NCBI RefSeq assembly: GCF_900163755.1
Contig: NZ_FUKI01000105.1
Coordinates: forward strand, 1-62,280
Length of the DNA: 62,280 nt
Source: Crenothrix polyspora
Lineage (GTDB): Bacteria > Pseudomonadota > Gammaproteobacteria > Methylococcales > Methylomonadaceae
Reading direction: 5' to 3'
The notes beneath the pieces are model-generated. The model was not told where the DNA came from, did no database searches, and saw nothing but the letters and a program-made list of their open reading frames with translations. Positions 30,968-37,901 of the stretch are shown here, in pieces. The stretch's first letter is position 1; the number at the start of each line of letters is the position of its first letter. The translations under genes were made by a program, and so were the position numbers.

Positions 30968-31061
30968 TTTTTAAAAAATGCATGGGTAGAAAAAGCTATC
31001 CACGCATATTTAATTTATTGGGCTATCCAATTAAGGCGGGACAAAGTGTACTGTTATTGGC

Positions 31062-31095
31062 GTAGGTTGGGGCGACGATAGGAACCCCAACCTAC
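31062..31095. repeat. REP-like hairpin GTAGGTTGGGG
   Basis: Perfect 11-bp arms GTAGGTTGGGG/CCCCAACCTAC (31062-31072 and 31085-31095) around a 12-base loop. Its compact GC-rich palindrome in an A/T-rich spacer is typical of dispersed REP elements, though only one copy is present in this window. Confidence 0.65.
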
Positions 31096-31328
31096 AAATC
31101 GTATCCCAGCTTAAATGGGTCGTCATTTATCGTACTCGCCGCAATTCACTACCCATCTTGATGTTCTGTTATGAAAATTGAAAATTGCTGCATTTTATGA
31201 GAATGCACCTCAGGGTAATTACCCTTAAGGTAGTTGAATTGTAGGGTGATTTCGCATGCGTAATAGTGGGTAGAAAAGCGTTGCCCACCCGATCATTTTA
31301 AAGCAGATATTTTTTAAAGGGAATAAAA

Positions 31329-32480
31329 ATGAAGCACCTAAAAATAACAAGTCATAAGCGTTACATGTATACGCTGATTTATGCACTACTATTGTTGCCT
31401 TCTTTGAAGGTTAATGCTATGGCCATTAACGCCAAAGATGCTGAGGTATCGGTCAGCAAAAATACCTTGATATTAAAGCATGTCCATTCAGCGACATACG
31501 ATTACACGTTTAATTTGCGCTGGAATGCCAAAACCAATACGTGGGAAACGCAATCTTATGTAATTGATACCGGTTATGGTTGGAGGTCGGAAGAAAGATT
31601 ACCCCATAGTTTTAATTCAGCGGCATCAGTGGTTAACGGCAATAAACTCTATATCGTAAATACCATGAATATTGATATTTACGATACGCGAAACAAAACC
31701 TGGGAATACAATGATATTGACGAAATCAATGACAACCCTTTTAGTCAGGTACGTGCCGCCTTGGTTGCAGGGAATATCTATATTTTTAAATTAAAGACGG
31801 ATCATTTTTTAACGGATACCTCAACACCAGAAGTGTGGAAATATAATCTTGCTGATAGTTCAATCTCAAAATTAAATATTCCGTTTATACCTGATCTACG
31901 TGACTCCAGCCAAGCCGTGGTCTATAACAATAAAATTTATTTTTTTGGGGGGTATTTCGAGGTGGGTGCAGCACTTCAAAACCAACAGTCAACAATTTGG
32001 CTATTTGACCCGTCGAAATTAGCCTTTAGCAAAAAAGCCGATATGCCCGATAGCCATTTCAGCGCCGCTGCGACGGTTTTAAATGACAAAATTTATATTT
32101 TTGGTGGTCGCTATTATATGTCTAACAACTTTCATGGCGGAGCGAGGAGTTATGGTATCAGTATCTATAACCCTAAAACCGATAAATGGGAGGTTTGGAA
32201 TGCTTATAATGCACAGCTGTCAATGTCTCATCATAGCCCAGAGGATTTATCATGGGTTAGCGCAAACCCGCTCAAAGGAAAGATTATTGCTACCACTGGT
32301 AGCGCAACGTGTATTTTTGATCCGGTGAGCAAAAAAGTAAGCTATCAAACACCTATGCCACTATTGCACGGATACCGTATGACAGGGGCTGTAGTAGCCG
32401 ATAAGCTTTACATCGCTGGCGGCTCTGATGAACCACGTCGTTTTGATTCGTTCAAGCCTAATTTAGCCACGCTCCCTTAA
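31329..32480 (+). CDS. Secreted kelch-repeat beta-propeller protein
   Basis: A 383-residue exported protein. The signal region is YTLIYALLLLPSLKVNAMA. Kelch-type blades are visible: FNSAASVVNGNKLYIVN, DSSQAVVYNNKIYFFGGYFE, FSAAATVLNDKIYIFGGRYY and RMTGAVVADKLYIAGGSDE, spaced about 50-60 residues. They form a beta-propeller, usually a protein- or sugar-interaction platform or, in some enzymes, a galactose-oxidase-like fold. No copper-radical motif is evident. Function unknown. A good AAAGGGAAT precedes the ATG. Confidence 0.82.
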   Translation: MKHLKITSHKRYMYTLIYALLLLPSLKVNAMAINAKDAEVSVSKNTLILKHVHSATYDYTFNLRWNAKTNTWETQSYVIDTGYGWRSEERLPHSFNSAASVVNGNKLYIVNTMNIDIYDTRNKTWEYNDIDEINDNPFSQVRAALVAGNIYIFKLKTDHFLTDTSTPEVWKYNLADSSISKLNIPFIPDLRDSSQAVVYNNKIYFFGGYFEVGAALQNQQSTIWLFDPSKLAFSKKADMPDSHFSAAATVLNDKIYIFGGRYYMSNNFHGGARSYGISIYNPKTDKWEVWNAYNAQLSMSHHSPEDLSWVSANPLKGKIIATTGSATCIFDPVSKKVSYQTPMPLLHGYRMTGAVVADKLYIAGGSDEPRRFDSFKPNLATLP

Positions 32481-32551
32481 TACAATTACATACCCATTCC
32501 GGTTTTATCTGGCTTCCTTTTGTTGTCTAAACACAATGCCAGTCAGTTACA

Positions 32552-34105
32552 TTAGCGCACCAACAAATCTGCTCCCAACCAGTCAACCACAAAGCGCCGG
32601 TAATATTCAGATTTTTTGGTTTGCAACGATTCAATGGGATTAAAGTCGTCAGTTAAGACAATGCCTTGCGCATTGTCCAGCTTAAATACCCGATGTGTTA
32701 ACCAAGCTATTTGTTCACTGTTCAAGCTTTTTGGCGCTAGATTAATAGCGTTTTGGCTGGCCAAAAAGATAAAATCGTTAAAATCTTTGCCCGGCTCAGA
32801 GACAAACACTGTTTGCTGTGGAAACACTTGAGCAATGGTTTTACTGACCGATGCTAAAGCCATATTTTTGTCTTTACTGGAAAATGCGACAAAATTGACG
32901 GCTAAAATACCTTGGTCAGTCAGCAGGCTACGTAACTGCTCTAATACTTCTACGGTTAACAAATGCGCGGGTTCAGTGCCGCCAGTAAAGCAATCGTGAA
33001 TGATTAAATCGTATTTGCCTTGTAAGCGTCTTATTTCATAACGCGCATCGCCAATAATGGCTTTGCCGGTGGCTTTAAAGCCAAAATAATCGCTGGCGGC
33101 TTGTGATACCGCAGGGTCAATCTCCAAGGTATCCGTTTCGATGCCGTATTGGTCGTGCAATACCTTGGCCATGTGGCCGGCACCTAAACCGACAATCAAC
33201 GCACGTTTCATATCAGGTTTTATCGCCGGAATTAAACCGACAATATCTTGATACGTTAGCAGCGTTTGGCCGGTGCGCAGACTGGCCGCGCCAATAGTTG
33301 ACGCATCTGAGGTTAACAAGCGGAAATTTTTCGCAGGCTGATCAATCACCCGTACCCAGCCGTACAGGCTTTCTTGCTCGGATTGGATTGTAAAGCTATC
33401 GCCGCCACGGTAGGCATGTCCTGCGCCAACCACTTTAGGCAGCAAGCATAAGCCAATCACTAACAAACCAATACTGGGCAGCATAGACGCTGAGCTGGTT
33501 AAAACTTTTTTCTCATACAGCGCGATCAGTACCGCTAAAATCAACAAGACCACACCAACACCGATTAATATCTGCCGTGAACCGACCATCGGGAACAGAA
33601 AAAAGCTCAGTACCAAGGTGCCAACCACGCTACCCAATGTGCTGACGGCATAGATTGAACCCGAACTTGAACCCACACCATCCAGCCTAGCCGTGGATAA
33701 TTTAATGGCAAACGGACTGACCATGCCTAAAAAAGTCAAACTCGGCCAAAATAAGGCCAGCGCACTGACAAACGCACCTAAACGCAAGCCTAAAGAATCG
33801 GTTGCCAGCAATACGGGGCGCGTAAACCAGGGAATTAACAGTGTCAAAATCGCAGCCAGGGCAATAATAAGCGATAAACCCACACGTTTAGCTCGATCTG
33901 CCCAGTAACCACCGATGTAATAACCCATTGCCAAAGCAATCATGGTGACAGAAATAAGTGCTGACCACACGTAAAGACTGGCACCGTAAAACGGTGCAAT
34001 CAACCGCGTCCCCAGTAGTTCTATGACCATTACCGACGCGCCGGTGATAAAGACAATGAAAAAAATGATAGCGCGACTGATGGTTTTTGGTGGGGTATCG
34101 TTCAT
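32552..34105 (-). CDS. Fused membrane / spermidine synthase-like protein
   Basis: A 517-residue inner-membrane protein. The N-terminal 220 residues hold about six to seven transmembrane helices (AIIFFIVFITGASVMVIELL, then WSALISVTMIALAMGYYIGG). The C-terminal half is a Rossmann-like spermidine-synthase fold: GLGAGHMAKVLHDQYGIETD, LEIDPAVSQAASDYFGF, IHDCFTGGTEPAHLLTVE. These fused proteins are common, but whether they make polyamines is unclear. The gene ends close to the kelch gene with which it converges. Confidence 0.85.
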   Translation of the reverse strand: MNDTPPKTISRAIIFFIVFITGASVMVIELLGTRLIAPFYGASLYVWSALISVTMIALAMGYYIGGYWADRAKRVGLSLIIALAAILTLLIPWFTRPVLLATDSLGLRLGAFVSALALFWPSLTFLGMVSPFAIKLSTARLDGVGSSSGSIYAVSTLGSVVGTLVLSFFLFPMVGSRQILIGVGVVLLILAVLIALYEKKVLTSSASMLPSIGLLVIGLCLLPKVVGAGHAYRGGDSFTIQSEQESLYGWVRVIDQPAKNFRLLTSDASTIGAASLRTGQTLLTYQDIVGLIPAIKPDMKRALIVGLGAGHMAKVLHDQYGIETDTLEIDPAVSQAASDYFGFKATGKAIIGDARYEIRRLQGKYDLIIHDCFTGGTEPAHLLTVEVLEQLRSLLTDQGILAVNFVAFSSKDKNMALASVSKTIAQVFPQQTVFVSEPGKDFNDFIFLASQNAINLAPKSLNSEQIAWLTHRVFKLDNAQGIVLTDDFNPIESLQTKKSEYYRRFVVDWLGADLLVR

Positions 34106-34139
34106 ATTATTAGACTAGTGATTGAGAGTGAAAAAATGG

Positions 34140-34268
34140 TGCAGCGTTTTCACAGTTCAATAGTTACAATGTAACCATTCGCACTGAGCTTGTCGAAGTG
34201 TGCCGTTCATGCTTCGACAAGCTCAGCACGAACGGTGGCTGTAACTGTCCTAAGTTGAAAACGCTGTA
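34140..34268. repeat. Palindromic 129-bp-family element, copy 2
   Basis: Starts TGCAGCGTTTTCACAG and ends TTGAAAACGCTGTA, with the inner stem CTGAGCTTGTCGAAG/CTTCGACAAGCTCAG. It is 129 bp and lies between the spermidine synthase-like gene start and the ApbE gene end. Confidence 0.9.
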
Positions 34269-34277
34269 TGTGTTTAC

Positions 34278-34355
34278 TTCCCCCTTTGAAAAAGGGGGAT
34301 TGAGGGGGATTTATTTAAAAAATTTTCCCTAACCTCTCTTTTTCAAAGCGGGGGA
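34278..34355. repeat. Inverted repeat CCCCCTTTGAAAAAGGGGG
   Basis: Two related arms: TCCCCCTTTGAAAAAGGGGG at the left and, in inverted orientation, TTTTTCAAAGCGGGGGA at the right, separated by an A/T-rich centre. Each arm is itself hairpin-prone. It directly follows copy 2 of the 129-bp element, so two repeat families are adjacent. Confidence 0.65.
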
Positions 34356-34399
34356 CTGAATAATTACAAAAAATGTAAGTGCTTATTCAGATAATGTGT

Positions 34400-35296
34400 T
34401 TAACAGCGCAATGACCCACCCGTATTACCGTGTACATCCACCCACAGATACGGTAAACCCAGGCTTTTTAGCCATGCAGGGCCTTGTTCTTCTTTAAGCA
34501 TGGCGATAGTGGAAGCGCTGCCTGCCACCACACAAAAATCGCCGACTACGCTAACCGATGCCAAATGGCGTACCGGCCAGCCGGTTTTAGGGTTGAGCAC
34601 ATGGCCGTAACGTATGCCCTTGATTTCAATACAGCGTTCGTAATCGCCACTGCTGGCCAAGCCACCTTTACGCAAGGCGAGGGTGTGCATTACTGCGTCT
34701 TTGTCGCGTGGATGGCGAATGCCCACCCGCCACGGCTCTCCGTCAGCACGCGGGCCAATGATTTTAATATCACCGCCTAAATTGATTACGCCGTGGTGTA
34801 CACCGGCAGCCCAACACAAACTGGCGACACGATCCACAGCGTATTCTTTGACTACGCCGCCAAAATCAATTTCCATACCGGCGAGCGGGAAGTTTAATAC
34901 GGGCGCTTGCCAGCTCAGCTTATGCCAACCGACTTTAATCAGTAAGGCTTCAATCTCTTGGGCGTTGGGTAATTGCTGGGTATTAAAGCGCCAGGCTTTG
35001 CGTAAAATACCGGAGCTAATATCGAATAAACCATCGCTTTGCTGATAACAGGCGCTGGCATAATTGAGCAAGCCTGCGGTTTCTTCATCAACGCTAATTG
35101 AACCACCCACCGCTGCAACACGGTTAATCTCACTTAAAAAACTGTCGGCGCGATAACGTGAATAGCGTTGCTCTAAACGCTCTATATCGGCAATAGCCAC
35201 GCTGGCAACGTGTTCTGCGTGGCTGTGCGTTACAGCAAACAGCTGTATCTCACAGGGTGAACCCATTGCATTAAAAGTACGCTGGTAAAATATCAT
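34400..35296 (-). CDS. apbE: FAD:protein FMN transferase (ApbE family)
   Basis: Transfers FMN from FAD to a Thr or Ser of extracytoplasmic proteins. The start is the ATG at 35296 (MIFYQRTFNAMGSPCEIQLF), with GATAGGG upstream, not the longer frame that runs into the previous gene. Family motifs are RYRADSFLSEINR, MEIDFGGVVKEYAVDRVA, VINLGGDIKIIGP, EPWRVGIRHPRD, LASSGDYERCIEIKG and HVLNPKTGWPV. The usual C-terminal Ala-Asp-Ala-x-Ser-Thr reads AGSASTIAML: the metal-binding Asp is replaced by Gly. No lipoprotein signal is seen. It ends a minus-strand cluster; the two DUF3570 genes upstream encode its likely substrates. Confidence 0.92.
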   Translation of the reverse strand: MIFYQRTFNAMGSPCEIQLFAVTHSHAEHVASVAIADIERLEQRYSRYRADSFLSEINRVAAVGGSISVDEETAGLLNYASACYQQSDGLFDISSGILRKAWRFNTQQLPNAQEIEALLIKVGWHKLSWQAPVLNFPLAGMEIDFGGVVKEYAVDRVASLCWAAGVHHGVINLGGDIKIIGPRADGEPWRVGIRHPRDKDAVMHTLALRKGGLASSGDYERCIEIKGIRYGHVLNPKTGWPVRHLASVSVVGDFCVVAGSASTIAMLKEEQGPAWLKSLGLPYLWVDVHGNTGGSLRC

Positions 35297-35318
35297 TACC
35301 CTATCGCCAGTAGTAACA

Positions 35319-37901
35319 TCAGAACATATAACTCCAGTTTGCCGATAGTGCGCCATCGCGCTCTACTTGGTAGCCATTCACATCGTCATGTACCGGCTGT
35401 AACCACTCAAAACTCAGGCGATTGCCTTGTAAATCGCCACTGGGTACGCTGGCGCTTACGCCAAAACCGACATCCCAAAAACGGCCACCGTAGTTAGCGG
35501 TCGCATCTTCTGTGCCGCCCCAGGAACGTGGCGTGCCATCAAAGCTTTCGCCGCCATCGCCAAGATGTGCGCCATTAAATTCGCCTTTAACGGTACCTTG
35601 TACGCTATAAACACCGCGCAAAGACGCTGCTAGCCAGCTGTTCAGCTGATAACCGCCCCAGGCTGTGGCCTGAAATAAATCACCGAAAGCAAAGCCAGAG
35701 GTATTTTTGCTGGCTAAACGTTTAGTACCACTGAGTTGAGCACCCCACGACCACTTGTCGGCTTCTCCGGTATAGGTTAATGCCGGTTTGAAATCCCAGG
35801 TACCACTGCCCAGCTGCATACCGTAATGAATAAATACATCACCCAGTTTATGCGCGTCTCTGAGTTTTATACCCACATCGCCGGTAGGTACACTGATGCC
35901 TAAGCTCAGGTTGATACGATGGCCTTTGCTAGCGAAGAGTTTGCCAATGGCATAAAGTCCGGTATCGCCTATACCACCGGTACTGTGACCACCGCTGTGT
36001 TGATGCGGATTAGGGTCTTCATCAGCACCGGTAACTTCGCGCATGTTCATTGACATATCAACAAACTGCGGCATTAACATGAGTGTCAGCCAATCGGTCG
36101 GTGCAACCATAAGATCAAGCATGTGCATGTGCATGGTCATATAGGTGGGTGTACTGGCGCACGGGTGATTTTTGCAGCCCAAACTGGCGATGTCCAAATC
36201 ACGGGCGACACTGTCGCCGTGCAAGCTAGCACCGGCCTGATTCGCGTACATATAGCGATAGCCGACCATGACATCACCGGCCTTGTGCAGAATATGGTCA
36301 AACATAATACCGGCAGGCGCATGAGCGCCATGTGTGCTGTGTCCTGTGTGATGACTGTGTTCGCTGTGCGTACTGGCCAGCGCATCCAAATTAACTTTCA
36401 TAGCTGCATTGGCGACATAGTAATTAAAGTCGGCATAACTGCCTTCGCCGCCACCGCCCAATTTTAACGCACCGGCATGGCTGTAATATTCAAAGCCGAC
36501 TTCAAAATTAACGCCTTTGGCAAATTGTTTGCTGAGGGTTATGCCGCCGCTGAGTGTGCCATAGGCGGATAAGCGGTGATCGCTGGCATAATTGCTGGGC
36601 AACGTGCTGGCATCTAGCCTGCCATTGTCGGGTAAGCGCTGCTGGGTTAAAAATAAGGGCTGATAAAAATCCGCTGCACTTTGCGAGTAATACCTGAATT
36701 TAGGCGTTATTGTCCAGCCGTTACTGAGTGGCTGCACCCAATCGACATCGAAGGTGTGTGCGTTAATACCCCAGTCGTCATGAAAAAACCGGTAATCAAC
36801 ATGCACAGCGGCATCTAGGCCGTCGATGTGCTGTACGTAACGCAGATTTTCTGTCCATTGATTGCGCTCATCCGGTCGTTGCTCACGCAATACCGCATAC
36901 GTGCCATTGTAATTGCCATCAGGGCGCACGGCGCTAGGATCAACAAATGCAAAGGTGACGGCCTTATAAGGGTTTTCCATAAAGCCGCTGCTGTAGGTGT
37001 AGCCCACATTGAAATTGACCAGCGCATTTTTATTAATAATCTGGGTTAAGCCCAGGTGGGTTGACCAGTCTGTTTTATTGGCAATCAACACATTAGCATC
37101 CACATCGCTGTGAATCAGCTTATCCAGCTGGGAATTGTTGCTGCTGTAATAGGTCTGCGCATCATGATCCAATAACGCCTGGGTATGGCTGTTGGTATAG
37201 CTGACGCTGGCACTGACGCTGGTTAGTTTTTGATTAAAATCCCAGCGGCCACCGACATTGCCAAAACGCGATTCGTAATCATTTTCAATAGAAAGGCCGC
37301 CGCCAATATGCACAGCGGCGGTGTCCCAATCGTAACTGATTTTAAAATCACTTTGCTTGCGGGTTTCTGGCGAGGCATAAGACAGGGTATGCACCAGACG
37401 TGTATCGCTACCGATGACTGTGGAATCAGGATTGGCGGGATCACTGAGGCTAACGGGGTTAAAGTGTTTATCAAAAATGCCAGCGCTTGCACCAATTAAC
37501 GGTGATGCGCCAGAGTGAATATCGTTATCAACACGCAGGCGGTTACCTTGGCGTACCACCGGTGCTGTGGTAATGGGCGTAGCGCCCGACCACGTATCTT
37601 GGGTGTAATTAAACGCGAATTTAATGCGCTCAGACAGTTTAATGTTGGCATTACCTTGCAAGGTGTCGACTTCAATGGGGTTAAACTGACTTTTGGCGTT
37701 AAACAGCTGGCGCTTGCCTTCTTGATAGTGGCCGTATTGAAAGCTGACTTCATCATCGCCCGCATACGCGGGGAGTGCAATAAGGCCAGGCAACAGTAAC
37801 GCAGCGGCCATTAGGGCGTGCAGCGACAAATTTGCGGAGCGCTTGTTAAGCTGTCGTTTGAGAAGCGTTTTGCCAACCGGCATAAAGTGTCGGCACGGCA
37901 T
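35319..37901 (-). CDS. DUF3570 outer-membrane barrel with ApbE flavinylation motif, copy B
   Basis: An 860-residue exported protein; the signal region is LMAAALLLPGLIALPAYA. The N-terminal 480 or so residues fit DUF3570: strand-rich, ending in aromatic residues. At D102-T108 it has DTWSGATP, an exact D-x-x-S-G-A-T, the known FMN-attachment consensus. A His-rich stretch lies at about residues 510-527 (HSEHSHHTGHSTHGAH) and a Met/His-rich one at about 585-617 (MTMHMHMLDLM). The C-terminal portion has further transmembrane strands and ends LSANWSYMF, typical of outer-membrane barrels. It is a tandem paralog of the next gene upstream. Its ATG overlaps that gene's stop (TAATG). Confidence 0.85.
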   Translation of the reverse strand: MPCRHFMPVGKTLLKRQLNKRSANLSLHALMAAALLLPGLIALPAYAGDDEVSFQYGHYQEGKRQLFNAKSQFNPIEVDTLQGNANIKLSERIKFAFNYTQDTWSGATPITTAPVVRQGNRLRVDNDIHSGASPLIGASAGIFDKHFNPVSLSDPANPDSTVIGSDTRLVHTLSYASPETRKQSDFKISYDWDTAAVHIGGGLSIENDYESRFGNVGGRWDFNQKLTSVSASVSYTNSHTQALLDHDAQTYYSSNNSQLDKLIHSDVDANVLIANKTDWSTHLGLTQIINKNALVNFNVGYTYSSGFMENPYKAVTFAFVDPSAVRPDGNYNGTYAVLREQRPDERNQWTENLRYVQHIDGLDAAVHVDYRFFHDDWGINAHTFDVDWVQPLSNGWTITPKFRYYSQSAADFYQPLFLTQQRLPDNGRLDASTLPSNYASDHRLSAYGTLSGGITLSKQFAKGVNFEVGFEYYSHAGALKLGGGGEGSYADFNYYVANAAMKVNLDALASTHSEHSHHTGHSTHGAHAPAGIMFDHILHKAGDVMVGYRYMYANQAGASLHGDSVARDLDIASLGCKNHPCASTPTYMTMHMHMLDLMVAPTDWLTLMLMPQFVDMSMNMREVTGADEDPNPHQHSGGHSTGGIGDTGLYAIGKLFASKGHRINLSLGISVPTGDVGIKLRDAHKLGDVFIHYGMQLGSGTWDFKPALTYTGEADKWSWGAQLSGTKRLASKNTSGFAFGDLFQATAWGGYQLNSWLAASLRGVYSVQGTVKGEFNGAHLGDGGESFDGTPRSWGGTEDATANYGGRFWDVGFGVSASVPSGDLQGNRLSFEWLQPVHDDVNGYQVERDGALSANWSYMF
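37578..37598 (-). other. Predicted FMN-attachment site, DUF3570 copy B
   Basis: Codons for Asp-Thr-Trp-Ser-Gly-Ala-Thr; the final Thr (T108) would carry FMN. The match to the ApbE target consensus Dxx(S/T)GA(T/S) is seen directly in sequence; attachment itself is inferred. Confidence 0.75.

Larger units (their letters stand above)
30317..31328. other. 1-kb gene-free region with inverted repeats
   Basis: Lies between the PEP-CTERM gene (transcribed leftwards) and the kelch gene. No frame longer than about 60 codons is convincing. It contains an inverted repeat at 30899-30967 and a REP-like hairpin at 31062-31095, described separately. The bases 31180-31325 before the kelch gene may carry its promoter; no clear -35/-10 pair is asserted. 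The A/T content is high throughout the left half. Confidence 0.45.

Noticed and set aside
31329-32480. Kelch protein as a galactose-oxidase-type copper radical enzyme
   Set aside because: The Cys-Tyr crosslink and copper ligand motifs of that family are not visible; the protein has almost no Cys.
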